Below, piece by piece: positions 9,398-17,575 of a stretch of 64,000 bases of DNA (the stretch's first letter is position 1; every line of letters begins with the position of its first letter). The DNA comes from Pelotomaculum terephthalicicum JT (lineage in GTDB: Bacteria > Bacillota > Desulfotomaculia > Desulfotomaculales > Pelotomaculaceae). Below the pieces are notes generated by a model that had not been told where the DNA came from, did no database searches, and saw only the letters and a list, made by a program, of their open reading frames with translations. The DNA is taken from NCBI RefSeq assembly GCF_022410535.1, contig NZ_JAKNBL010000007.1, positions 62,001 to 126,000 on the forward strand. The letters run 5' to 3'. Made by a program: the position numbers and the translations under genes.

Positions 9398-9862
9398 TTA
9401 CTGCAATGGTTGTGTAGATGTTGACGAAGCCGGTTGGGCAGCAGAATTTGCCTTGACCTCCACCTGGGATTCACCACAGCCCAACATCGACTGAATTTGT
9501 GAAAGCAAATGCGGCGCCATGTCGATTAAACGATCAGCCAGCATATTCCCGTCCACCGGGAGCATTCTCACCTGCCCATTGCCGACGACCAGAAAACCAA
9601 TTGGTTTTACTGAAACTCCCGCGCCGCTCCCGCCTCCAAAAGCGGGTCCTTGCGCATCTCCTTCACTCTGCTTGGCATCCCGGCCGGATTCAAAATTGCC
9701 GCCTCCCGCCACAAAGCCGCAGGCGACACGCGAAACAGGAATGATTACTGTTCCATCCGGCGCCTCGACAGGATCGCCAACAACCGTATTAACATCCACC
9801 ATTTCTCTGATACTTTCCATGGCCGTTTTCATTAATCCTTCAATAGGATGGTTTTCGGGCAT
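9398..9862 (-). CDS. ytfJ: GerW family sporulation protein YtfJ
   Basis: Conserved sporulation protein of the YtfJ/GerW family, linked in B. subtilis to spore germination. Seen: IEGLMKTAMESIREMVDVNTVVGDPVEAPDGTVIIPVSRVACGF, then a Gly-rich loop with GGGSGAGVSVKPIGFLVV and the terminal region with MAPHLLSQIQ. The C-terminal tail is Ala/Ser/Thr-rich and variable. A GTG at 9874 is in frame, but the SD-like GGGGG is 5 nt from ATG at 9862, so I start there (154 aa). It stands alone on the minus strand, with its own terminator. Its presence indicates an endospore former. Confidence 0.9.
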   Translation of the reverse strand: MPENHPIEGLMKTAMESIREMVDVNTVVGDPVEAPDGTVIIPVSRVACGFVAGGGNFESGRDAKQSEGDAQGPAFGGGSGAGVSVKPIGFLVVGNGQVRMLPVDGNMLADRLIDMAPHLLSQIQSMLGCGESQVEVKANSAAQPASSTSTQPLQ

Positions 9863-10190
9863 ACTGTCCCCCACATTTCTTTTTCTAAATAATCTTTCCT
9901 TTAAAAAAAGTAAATATACGACTATTTATACTTCTACATCAACCCCTAATATTCGACAGATGATAACAATATATTTCCTTGACTTGGTTAATTTTACATA
10001 TTACATTATTAATGTCTTAATAAAAAAACTTCTTATTAGATTTTCTAGTGGATTCTATAGAAATTAAAATTTCCACTCAAAATTAGAAAGAGGTATTAAG
10101 TTTGAAACCACACCTAACAGAAGCGGATAAAGGACACAAAAAGGAACCGTAACGAAGTTACAGTAATTGGGGAAGGCATGTGGAACACTA
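9863..10190. other. Non-coding gap between ytfJ and the IS110 transposase
   Basis: About 330 nt with no credible gene. It is AT-rich next to ytfJ (9880-10060). Towards the transposase a small stem GTAAC/GTTAC (10149-10161) may belong to the right end of the IS110 element, whose exact end I cannot place. The ytfJ promoter should lie near 9870-9930, but no clear consensus boxes were found. Confidence 0.5.
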
Positions 10191-11443
10191 CTAAGAAGCG
10201 ATAACGCCATCGGAATCCACGACCAGAAAGCCGTGACGCTGAACAAAAGCGACAGCCTGCTCAATGGTAAAAGCCCGGTTAGCGGGGAGGGATACCACCT
10301 TTCTATAGAGATTGGGGTTGTAGACTTCGGATTTTTTGAGGATGGCGTAGATCGCGGTCAACAACATCCTGCAAATGGCAATGATGGCTTTCTTGTGCCC
10401 ACGACGCTTTTTGAGCGCAAGATAACGGTTTTTGATTTCGGGGTGCTTGTCTGACTTGCAGACGGTAAGAGCACACTGAACCAGAAGCGGCTTTATGTAA
10501 GCTCCGGAACGGGCAATGCGTGTACTCTTCTTCTTGCCGGCACTCTCATTGTTCTGCGGAACAAGACCAGCCCATGAGCAAAGGTGCTTGGCCGTTGGGA
10601 ACACGGACATATCCACGCCGATTTCCGCGATAATGGAGATAGCGGAAAACAGTTGGATACCCGGAACGGTCATGACCAGCTCGATTTGAGCGAGGAACTG
10701 TTCAGCAAGCGAGAGAATGACGGATTCAAGATTGCTCTTGCAAAGCTCCAAGCTATCCATGTGGGAACGGATGATTTTGAGCTTTTGAGCCTGCTCGGAG
10801 CACATCAAGCCGTCGATGGCAGCCTGAACCTTTGCCGGAGAAGCCTTGCAGCGGCGGTCCATAAACGGAGCGACGTCAAAACTGCCGTCGGGATGCAGCA
10901 AGAGCTGATCGGTGATAGCGGAAGCGCTTTTGCCGAAAACGTCGGAAAACACATCATCCAGCTTGATGTTGGAAACGGTCAGACAGTTCTGGGCACGGTT
11001 TTTCTCGCCAACGGAGAAGTTGGTCAGCTTGCCGCGATAGCGCATGAGATCGCGGAGCTGCCGGATGGCAAAGGGCGGGATAAAGCTGCCGGAAACGAGG
11101 TCGTGCTTAAAGATGTCGGCGATCCACTTTGCGTCCCGAATATCAGTTTTCTTGCCGCGGATGGCTTTGACGTATTTGGGATGAGCGAGAACCACTGTAC
11201 AGGTCGATTCGAGCATGTTGTAGACGGGAATCCAGTATTTCCCCGTAGACTCCATGCAACATCCCGGCATTCATGATCCGCAAGCCATTGCGCAAGCAGG
11301 CGGAGGTCACCTGAGAAGGTGGAAAACCGGCGCCGTTTGTAAGTCGTAATGCCCTTGTCGTCGGTTGTCGCGATACAAGCGACGACGAAGGACTTGTGGA
11401 CGTCGATTCCACAGCAGACCGGGTAAACGATTTTGAGTGCCAT
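10191..11443 (-). pseudogene. IS110-family transposase, single frameshift
   Basis: Two overlapping frames together give one IS110 recombinase. The N-terminal RuvC-like DEDD domain starts at ATG 11443 (MALKIVYPVCCGIDVHKS, first Asp in GIDVHK) and runs to HECRDV. The rest continues one frame over with MESTGKYW (Glu), KTDIRDAKWIAD (Asp pair) and the C-terminal Tnp_20 domain (VPGIQLFSAISIIAEIG, WAGLVPQN, IARSGAYIKPLL with the expected catalytic Ser). The break lies at about 11256-11260. Restoring one T would give RDVCMESTGK in frame, so a 1-nt deletion is likeliest. SD GAGGAGG lies 6 nt before the ATG. A sequencing error cannot be ruled out. Confidence 0.88.
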
Positions 11444-11451
11444 ATTCGACC

Positions 11452-11473
11452 TCCTCGCAAAAGAATGCGAGGA
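11452..11473 (-). promoter_or_regulatory. Hairpin sequestering the IS110 transposase SD
   Basis: A perfect 8-bp stem, TCCTCGCA/TGCGAGGA with a 6-nt loop, lies directly before the transposase. One arm contains most of the GAGGAGG SD. The other arm is also the 3' strand of the long-range stem 11467-11478/11642-11653, so the two pairings are mutually exclusive. Confidence 0.55.
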
Positions 11474-11653
11474 TACCGACAGGGACTGACCGCTCGCACA
11501 AAAAACGAGTAGCGTCTTTACAAAGATAAGTTTACGGGCTCTATGTCCCACTTATTTGTGCTTCAATGAGCGGTCGACACACATAGATATTCGGTCAGCG
11601 AAACGCTGGGCCCACTCACCTCCGCGTGCTCTGTAGTATGCCGGTATCCTCGC
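11467..11653 (-). ncRNA. Candidate IS110 bridge RNA
   Basis: Read on the minus strand, a 12-bp complementary pair (11642-11653 with 11467-11478; GCGAGGATACCG and its complement) closes a 187-nt region. Inside it are a hairpin CAGCG/CGCTG (11596-11608) and a second long-range 8-bp stem GACCGCTC/GAGCGGTC (11488-11495 with 11568-11575) enclosing about 72 nt. IS110 recombinases are known to use a structured bridge RNA of about 180 nt from the non-coding end of the element, with internal loops that recognise target and donor. Position, size and nesting fit; the guide loops are not assigned. Confidence 0.5.
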
Positions 11654-11734
11654 TGATATTGTACAACAAACTTCAGCAAGGGCCGACGGTTTCATCCCGT
11701 TTTGTGCCTTTCGCAGAAAGGAATGGTCATAGAT

Positions 11735-12266
11735 ATGACACCACTTAGGATTATAGCTACTATCGATGAGACAGTAATATTAATGTCAATCTGCTCTATC
11801 TTAAATGAAATGGATAGCATTGAACTTGTGGGAACGGCAAACAATGCATCAGATACTCTTAAGCTTGTCAAAGAACGAGAACCGGACCTGGTTTTGTTGG
11901 ACACTAAACTGCACGACATGGAAGGTATAGAACTAGTGGAAAAGCTGCGTAATGAAAAGCCAAATTTGTATATTGTATTCATTACAGCACAAAAGAAATA
12001 TTTACATGAAGCCCTCCGCCTTTATGCATACGGTTATATTACAAAGCCAATAAAAAAAGAGCGGGTGAAGGATACAATCCGGTGCATTCAACAGGCAATG
12101 CAAATACCAAAAATCAGCCCGGCTAACTCTGTTATCTAATCGCAAACATCCAGGATGATAATAAACCTCGGTAATGAACGAGTATTTTTAAACTATGATG
12201 ATATTTATTACCTGGAAAAACATGGGCGCGACACCCTTATCCATTGCGTTTACGGAAAATTAAAAA
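11735..12266 (+). pseudogene. LytTR-type response regulator, stop-interrupted and truncated
   Basis: A receiver domain (MTPLRIIATID, then PDLVLLDTKLHDMEG with the phosphoacceptor Asp, FITAQKKY, YGYITKPIKKERV) ends at a TAA at 12137-12139. Five codons later the same frame continues with a LytTR DNA-binding domain (MIINLGNERVFLNYDDIYYLEKHGRDTLIHCVYGKLKT), which stops at about 12266 where IS3-type sequence begins. The simplest reading is one former response regulator with a nonsense mutation and a lost C-terminus. No histidine kinase partner is nearby. The start is uncertain: ATG 11735 gives a normal receiver N-terminus, and the IS110 end lies just upstream. Confidence 0.75.
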
Positions 12267-12655
12267 CACGTGATGTTGGGGCTACCGGCGTCGAAGTTTC
12301 TGTCCAGGATATTCGGCGCCACCGGCAGATTGTGCTTAGAGTCAGTGGTGACCTTAAATTTGCGCTTTTGGATAGCTTGGATGCCGGCTTCTCTCATTAG
12401 CCGTTCGACTCTCTTTTTGCCACAGTGAATGCCCTACTTGTCCAGCTTCCGGCGGATACGGGGACTGCCGTAGGTCTTACGGCTCTCGTTATAGATCTTC
12501 ACGATCTGCTCCTTGATAATTTCATCCTGCTTCTTGCGCTGGCTTACGGGTCTGGCGATCCAGCGGTAATATGCTATCCGGGATACCTTTAGAACTCGGC
12601 ACATCGTCTCGACACGGAACTCGCCCGTGTGCTCCCGGATGAACCGATAGATCAT
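12267..12655 (-). pseudogene. IS3 transposase OrfB fragment (HTH_21 region)
   Basis: The frame gives MIYRFIREHTGEFRVETMCR, ISRIAYYRW-type sequence and TYGSPRIRRKLDK. A TAG (12434-12436) follows, then GIHCGKKRVERLMREAGIQA and KFKVTTDSKHNLPVAPNILDRNF before homology stops at about 12267. Both the internal stop and the absence of the rve/DDE integrase core make it inactive. It overlaps the OrfA stop with an A-rich slip site (TTAAAAAGAG in OrfA), as is usual for OrfAB frameshifting. Confidence 0.8.
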
Positions 12656-12957
12656 TTCGGTGTCTTTGAGAAGATGGCCATGGCTCTTTTTAAGATGTCC
12701 CGTTCCTCCTGGGCGATTGCCAGCTCTTTTTTGAGGCGGCAGTTCTCTTCTTCCAGATCGGTGCCCCGTCTTTGCTTCCCCATACCGGGAAAGGCCCGAT
12801 CATTATAGCTCGCCTGTTCTCTCCGCCATCTGCCGAGCATATTGACGTTGATTCCCAAGTCCCGAGCCACCTGGCTGACTGTTTTTCCACTGCTGTAGGT
12901 CAGTTCTACAGCAGTGCGCTTGAATTCTTCATCATAATATCGTCTCGACTCTCCCAT
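12652..12957 (-). CDS. IS3 transposase OrfA
   Basis: Helix-turn-helix subunit of an IS3-family transposase. From ATG 12957 it reads MGESRRYYDEEFKRTAVEL, SGKTVSQVARDLGINVNMLGRWRREQ and a C-terminal leucine-zipper-like coiled coil (EEENCRLKKELAIAQEERDILKRAMAIF). At about 101 aa it is of normal length. An upstream ATG (12984) adds nine residues without family resemblance. With OrfB destroyed it cannot support transposition on its own. Confidence 0.85.
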   Translation of the reverse strand: MGESRRYYDEEFKRTAVELTYSSGKTVSQVARDLGINVNMLGRWRREQASYNDRAFPGMGKQRRGTDLEEENCRLKKELAIAQEERDILKRAMAIFSKTPK

Positions 12958-13147
12958 TGGACACTGTAACAACTTACATCCCAATTATAACATACACCGA
13001 TACAGGTAACCCCAAGATTAAATTATAGTTGCGCTTTGGTCTTCACGTATAATCAGGTCCACAGACGGTTGACAAAATTAAGATAACCATTATATGCGTG
13101 AAAAATAATTCAGATTTGTCAGGTACCATATCATGGTATAAAAAGAA

Positions 13148-14044
13148 TTAAACCATTTTCAATAATCCATCCAACGTCTGTCTCCGGCTAAGCACCTCGC
13201 CGTAAATATCCCCTTGTATTTCAATACGGTTAAATATTGTTTTCATATTAAAATCTTGCGGATGTATATCTCCTCTTTCCACCTCGCTCCAGTCTAACGG
13301 AGTTGATACCGGAGCGCCGGGCAGAGGCCGCAGCCCGTATTGAAAGGCCATTGTCTTACCCCTGCCGTTTTGCAAGTAATCAAGATAAACTTTACCCGCC
13401 CTCTTGTCGACTTTTCTCTCGACAGTTGCCTTGTCTGGACATACTCCCGTCACAGTTTCCGCCACGAATTTCATTGCATTTGTAACAACCTGCCATGAAT
13501 AAACCGGTTTGATCGGGATAAACAAGTGCAATCCACTGGCCCCGGACGTTTTCGGGAAACCAGCCAGCCCGCATTGCTCCAAAACGCCGCGCACCAATAA
13601 TGCAACCTTCATCGTGTCATGAAACGTGGCCCCTTCAGCCGGGTCCAAATCCATCACAGCCAGATCCGGGCTTTCCAGATTTTCTATTCGTGCAAGCCAG
13701 GCATGCATCTCGATACAGCCTTGATTGGCTAACCAAACTAAGGTGGCTGCGTCGTTGCAAACAATGTAGTTCACAACCTTTTCGGAGTGTTCGACCGGAT
13801 GCCTGATGATCCAGTCCGGCGCGTAGTCGGGACACTCCTTCTGGTAGAAGGGCCCGCCGTCCAGGCCGTCCGGGTAGCGTTTCATCACTAACGGGCGGTT
13901 GCAGAGATGCGGCAGGATGTGTGGCGCTATATCGGAGTAATATTTGACCAGATGGGCTTTGGTCAGTCCCTCAGGCCAGATCAGCTTATCAAGATTGGTT
14001 AGCTTAACCTCGCGGTCGCTGACCTTCACATAGGATTCCTTCAC
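13148..14044 (-). CDS. ligD: LigD-type polymerase (archaeo-eukaryotic primase domain)
   Basis: Stand-alone polymerase domain of bacterial non-homologous end joining. It adds ribonucleotides or fills gaps at broken ends. Seen: KLTNLDKLIWPE, the phosphate-binding KRYPDG, the DxD metal motif MDLDPAEG (about residues 131-138), TSGASGLHLFIPI with the His of the nucleotide site, and DYLQNGRGKTMAFQYGLRPLPGAPVSTPL. At about 298 aa it covers only the polymerase domain; no nuclease or ligase domain is fused. GTG at 14044 lies 7 nt after GAGGTG; an ATG at 14059 overlaps that SD. The ligase and Ku are at 15.7-17.5 kb, with a serine hydrolase between. Confidence 0.92.
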   Translation of the reverse strand: MKESYVKVSDREVKLTNLDKLIWPEGLTKAHLVKYYSDIAPHILPHLCNRPLVMKRYPDGLDGGPFYQKECPDYAPDWIIRHPVEHSEKVVNYIVCNDAATLVWLANQGCIEMHAWLARIENLESPDLAVMDLDPAEGATFHDTMKVALLVRGVLEQCGLAGFPKTSGASGLHLFIPIKPVYSWQVVTNAMKFVAETVTGVCPDKATVERKVDKRAGKVYLDYLQNGRGKTMAFQYGLRPLPGAPVSTPLDWSEVERGDIHPQDFNMKTIFNRIEIQGDIYGEVLSRRQTLDGLLKMV

Positions 14045-14224
14045 TAAGTCACACCTCATTTACTTTCCGCTTATATTATTACAACCAGGTATTCATCCGC
14101 TTGACTTGTCCCTGCGAATGCCCCGTTAGAAATATTGCGTTACCATATTGTGGCTAATATAAATACCAAACAGCAGGTTATTGCCTATAGTTGGATATAA
14201 TAAAAAATATTTGTACTTATCTTA

Positions 14225-14252
14225 AAAAGTATGAATATCAATCCATACTTTT
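14225..14252. terminator. AT-rich hairpin between ligD and the serine hydrolase
   Basis: Arms AAAAGTATG and CATACTTTT (9 bp) with A and T runs on both sides. It lies between divergent genes, so it is not needed to end either; it may be a leftover of an inserted segment. The rest of 14060-14343 is very AT-rich, with GAACAA (14270-14275), TTGTTC (14286-14291) and a second TGTTC near 14298 as a possible operator. Confidence 0.4.
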
Positions 14253-14343
14253 ATTATTTAATAATATTCGAACAATATTACTCGTTTGTTCAAAAAATGT
14301 TCAAATATAAAAGCTATAATAATATAAAAAACGTGAGGAGTGA

Positions 14344-15681
14344 TTGGCCATTAATAAATATCATCCCAAAAATAATTTTTTAATTGCTAGAAAATTATTA
14401 AACAAAAAACCCTTGTTCATTATATTATCAGTATTATATTTGGTTATTTATTTATCTAATTCACATATATTGCTGGCAAATGCATTAGAATTACCTGCTA
14501 ATACCATTTCTCAGCCCAATATATCTAATAGCAATTTGAACAGTGAATTAGATAGCGCTATTTTGGCGGAAATGAATAAATATAATATTATCGGGGTTTC
14601 TGCGGCATTTGTTAAAGACGGTCAGGTTGTCTGGTCAAACGGTTACGGGTGGTCGGATCTGGAAGAGAATAAGCAGGCCACACCTGATACGATTTACAGA
14701 TTGGCTTCTGTATCTAAAACCATTACCGCCACCGCGCTGATGCAGCTTTGGGAACAGGGCAAATTCGGACTTGACGATGATATAGGTGATTATTTGGGGT
14801 ATGAAGTCAGAAATCCTAATTATCCTAATGACAAAATCACTTTTAGAATGTTGCTGACACACACGTCCAGCATTCTGGACGGAAGCAGTGAGGGAGGTTA
14901 CAACAAGGCTTTGAATTCCGCAAACCCGCCTCTCTTAAAGGACCTTTTGGAGCGCAACGGAACTGCATACAGTGATTTGACTTGGGGTGATTACAGGCCG
15001 GGCACGAATTTCAACTACTCAAATTTTTGCGCGGGAATTATCGCTTGCCTGGTAGAGAATATTTCCGGCGAACGTTTTGACCAATATGCCATTAATCACA
15101 TATTCAAGCCGCTGGGAATGGATGCCGCTTATGACGCGGCTGATATAGCCAATGTTGACAATATCGCCGTTCTTTATCGTTATAGTGACAGCGGCAGCAT
15201 TGTCCCTGTTTATGACAACTATCAGGCAGGTGAAACACCACAAAAGAAAGAATACGGATTGCCTTTGGGCAACTATTATATCGGACCCGCCGGCGCGGTA
15301 AGAGCCAGCGTGACAGATCTGGCGAAATTCATGATTGCCCATATGAATGGCGGAGTATATAACGACGTGCGGATATTGAACAAGGATACGGCAGATTTAA
15401 TGCACCAGATGCAGTGGTCCGGCAACGGTATGGACGGCTTTTACAAAAAAATGGGGTTAATCTTTCACATTACCGATCAATTAGCAGGGCGGCAACTTGT
15501 TGGACATGCTGGTGAGGCCTATGGCTTGTTAAGCGACATGTATTTTGATCCTGATGAAAATTGCGGGGTGATTTTCGTAACCAACGGTGGCAACTACAGC
15601 TTTTCAAGCAACGGTTTTACCGACATTGAAAGTGGAGTAATAAATCAAATATTTGATAAATTGACTAACCAGCCAAGTTAG
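14344..15681 (+). CDS. Secreted serine hydrolase, beta-lactamase/PBP4*-like
   Basis: Class C beta-lactamase-fold hydrolase, probably exported and acting on cell-wall peptides or small esters; the substrate cannot be read from sequence. An N-terminal hydrophobic segment (about residues 23-46) looks like a signal peptide or anchor. The catalytic motifs are SVSK (SxxK, in RLASVSKTITATAL), YSN (FNYSNFCAG) and the HAG triad-like motif (LVGHAGEAYG). At 445 aa the length fits. The start is TTG at 14344 with GAGGAG upstream at short spacing. Base composition is more AT-rich than its neighbours and it runs against them, inside the NHEJ cluster, which suggests later insertion. Confidence 0.88.
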   Translation: MAINKYHPKNNFLIARKLLNKKPLFIILSVLYLVIYLSNSHILLANALELPANTISQPNISNSNLNSELDSAILAEMNKYNIIGVSAAFVKDGQVVWSNGYGWSDLEENKQATPDTIYRLASVSKTITATALMQLWEQGKFGLDDDIGDYLGYEVRNPNYPNDKITFRMLLTHTSSILDGSSEGGYNKALNSANPPLLKDLLERNGTAYSDLTWGDYRPGTNFNYSNFCAGIIACLVENISGERFDQYAINHIFKPLGMDAAYDAADIANVDNIAVLYRYSDSGSIVPVYDNYQAGETPQKKEYGLPLGNYYIGPAGAVRASVTDLAKFMIAHMNGGVYNDVRILNKDTADLMHQMQWSGNGMDGFYKKMGLIFHITDQLAGRQLVGHAGEAYGLLSDMYFDPDENCGVIFVTNGGNYSFSSNGFTDIESGVINQIFDKLTNQPS

Positions 15682-15692
15682 TGCCGCAACAA

Positions 15693-16649
15693 TTATTCTC
15701 CCGTCACTGCCGGGCATTCGCCGGGTGCTTTATCCCAGCGCAAGCCACGATAGACAGGATGCCGGAGACAACCGCCAGCCGTAGTGGTCAGGTACTCCAC
15801 CGAACAAACAAGCAAGGGCCGCGCCCATCTGGTGCGGCCGCTTTCATTTGCCGGGATGTCTACAAGAGGCGCGTCAGCTGTTTCAATTTTACGCAATCCG
15901 TCCAGTAGGATTTCCGCTTCCCGGTCATTAAAACCTGTCCCTACCTTACCCTGGTAAACCAATGCGCGGTCCCTTATGCCGCCCAGTACTAGTGAACCCA
16001 GACCCCGGCCGTTCACACCCGGCTGATAGCCGCATATAACCAGATCGGCCTCTCTGGTGTTTCTGAACTTTTTCCAGTAGGCCGAGCGGCGGCCCGGCAG
16101 GTAGATACCTGCCAAATTCTTAGCGACAGCACCCTCCAGTCCTTCTTTGATGCAGGCGTTGTAAAAATTAACTCCATCTCCGCGCACATACCGGGACAGC
16201 AGAATATCATCTCCAGGCAAAATCATATCTTTCAAAATATCTTTTCTTTCAGCCAGGGACAGTTTCATTACCGGTTTACCATCCGCATACAACACGTCGA
16301 AAGCAATAAAAACAGCCGGGTGCAAATAAGCCCTGTTGTTTTTAGTGGAATGGGCCGTCTTGCCGCGCAACTGCAACCCGGCAAAGGAAGGTTTCCCTTG
16401 CTCTAAAACAATAATTTCACCGTCAATAATTGCCGGCAATCGCCGCACTTTTTTATGCAAATAGGCCAACTCGGGAAACCTGCCGGTAATATCGAGCAGG
16501 TTGCGGGAACGGATTGCTGTATGATCATCCAGATAAGCCAGGCCGCGATAGCCGTCCCATTTTACTTCATACAAATACGCGGCGCTGTCAAAAGGTTCCG
16601 CGCTTACAGCCAACATCGGACGCAGCACTGGTAAATTTTCGCCGCTCAT
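15693..16649 (-). CDS. ligD: ATP-dependent DNA ligase (LigD ligase domain)
   Basis: Ligase of bacterial NHEJ. The adenylation motif is EVKWDGYRG with Lys30 as the AMP acceptor. Motif III is FIAFDVLYADG, motif IV EGLEGAVAKN and motif V YWKKFRN. The OB-fold follows, with GVNGRGLGSLVLG and GKVGTGFNDREAE. At 318 aa it is a ligase domain only, the counterpart of the polymerase gene at 13148. ATG at 16649 lies 17 nt after the Ku stop, so Ku and ligase probably form one transcript. It converges on the serine hydrolase with an 11-nt gap. Confidence 0.94.
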   Translation of the reverse strand: MSGENLPVLRPMLAVSAEPFDSAAYLYEVKWDGYRGLAYLDDHTAIRSRNLLDITGRFPELAYLHKKVRRLPAIIDGEIIVLEQGKPSFAGLQLRGKTAHSTKNNRAYLHPAVFIAFDVLYADGKPVMKLSLAERKDILKDMILPGDDILLSRYVRGDGVNFYNACIKEGLEGAVAKNLAGIYLPGRRSAYWKKFRNTREADLVICGYQPGVNGRGLGSLVLGGIRDRALVYQGKVGTGFNDREAEILLDGLRKIETADAPLVDIPANESGRTRWARPLLVCSVEYLTTTAGGCLRHPVYRGLRWDKAPGECPAVTGE

Positions 16650-16666
16650 TACCGGTTACACCTGCT

Positions 16667-17524
16667 TTAAGATGTTTTTCGCTTAGCCGCAGTCTTTTCC
16701 GGCCGATCTTTTTTCTGTGATTTTCCTTTTTTATCCCGTTCTTCTCTGGCCAATTCAATGCTTGCTTTTAACGCTTCCATCAAGTCGACAACCTTGCCGG
16801 TTTCCGCTTTTTCGGGCACCGCCACAGCTTCACCGGCTATTCTGGCCTGAATTACTTCCATAAGGGCCTGCCTGTATTTATCGTTGTATTTTTCCGGCCG
16901 GAATTCAGCCGACAGGCTGTTGATCAGGTTTACCGCCATTTTCACTTCATTCTCATGCAAGTCAACCTGGTAATTAAACTCCGGCAACACATCGGCCTGT
17001 CTTATTTCATCCGGGTAATGCATGGTGCTCATTGCCAGGATATTCTTGCTCACCCTGATTGCCGCCAAGGCTTCCCGGTTGCGTATGACGACTCTGGCCA
17101 CCGCCACTTTGCCGGTATCTGCCATGGCCCGTCTAAAAAGTTCATATACTTTGGCGCCACCGTCGCCCGGAGCCAGGTAATAAGCTTTTTCATAATAAAC
17201 CGGGTCTATTTCCTCAAGATTGACAAAATCCATGATTTCTACGCTTCTGCCGCTTTTGGCGCCGGCCAGCTTTTCAAAGTCGTCCTCGTTGATAACAACG
17301 TATTTCCCCTTTTCGTATTCGTACCCCCTGACGATTTCCTCCATAGGCACTTCAACCTGGCAATACGGGCAATAACGCCTGTACTGCACCGGACTTTTAC
17401 ATTTCTCATGCAGGTAATTGAATTTGATGTCTTTCTGCTCAGTTGCGGCATATATCTTCACAGGCACGTAAACCAAGCCGAAGCTTAACGCGCCTTTCCA
17501 TATCGGGCGAATTTTAACCACCAC
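16667..17524 (-). CDS. ku: Ku protein, NHEJ DNA-end binding
   Basis: Homodimeric ring that binds double-strand break ends and recruits LigD. The 285 residues begin with IRPIWKGALSFGLVYVPVKIYAATE and contain HEKCKSPVQYRRYCPYC (a Cys-rich element typical of bacterial Ku) and VEIMDFVNLEEIDPVYYEKAYYL. The C-terminus is Lys-rich (KKGKSQKKDRPEKTAAKRK), as usual for Ku tails that bind DNA. The start is GTG at 17524 with no strong SD. In spore formers such sets act during germination on dehydration damage. Upstream of the ligase. Confidence 0.95.
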   Translation of the reverse strand: MVVKIRPIWKGALSFGLVYVPVKIYAATEQKDIKFNYLHEKCKSPVQYRRYCPYCQVEVPMEEIVRGYEYEKGKYVVINEDDFEKLAGAKSGRSVEIMDFVNLEEIDPVYYEKAYYLAPGDGGAKVYELFRRAMADTGKVAVARVVIRNREALAAIRVSKNILAMSTMHYPDEIRQADVLPEFNYQVDLHENEVKMAVNLINSLSAEFRPEKYNDKYRQALMEVIQARIAGEAVAVPEKAETGKVVDLMEALKASIELAREERDKKGKSQKKDRPEKTAAKRKTS

Positions 17525-17575
17525 GTTTCAATTTTAAATATCATTCCACTTTAAATATCATTCCACCGGTCTGCT

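Larger units (their letters stand above)
10191..11660 (-). mobile_element. IS110-family insertion sequence (decayed)
   Basis: The element includes a transposase gene with a frameshift (10191-11443) and, upstream of it, about 200 nt of non-coding DNA rich in nested inverted repeats. This matches the IS110 plan, in which a bridge RNA is encoded in the end region ahead of the recombinase. IS110 elements lack terminal inverted repeats, so the ends are approximate. The element lies between ytfJ and a response-regulator pseudogene whose promoter region it may have displaced. Confidence 0.75.
12267..12990 (-). mobile_element. IS3-family (IS150-type) remnant
   Basis: OrfA and the N-terminal part of OrfB of an IS3 element, lacking the DDE catalytic domain and the right end. 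The break at about 12267 coincides with the truncation of the response regulator, so a deletion or recombination joined the two. The outer end, beyond OrfA near 12990, is not defined by a clear terminal repeat. Confidence 0.75.

Noticed and set aside
10584-11276. A 230-codon open frame on the plus strand inside the IS110 element
   Set aside because: It is antisense to the clear transposase and has no recognisable protein pattern or SD.
13072-13102. TTGACA with ATATGC about 17 nt downstream on the plus strand
   Set aside because: It looks like a promoter, but no plus-strand gene follows; the next gene is the minus-strand ligD. It may be a leftover of the IS insertion.
14270-14302. GAACAA...TTGTTC as a possible LexA (SOS) box before the serine hydrolase
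   Set aside because: The spacing between half sites is too long for the Gram-positive GAACNNNNGTTC consensus.
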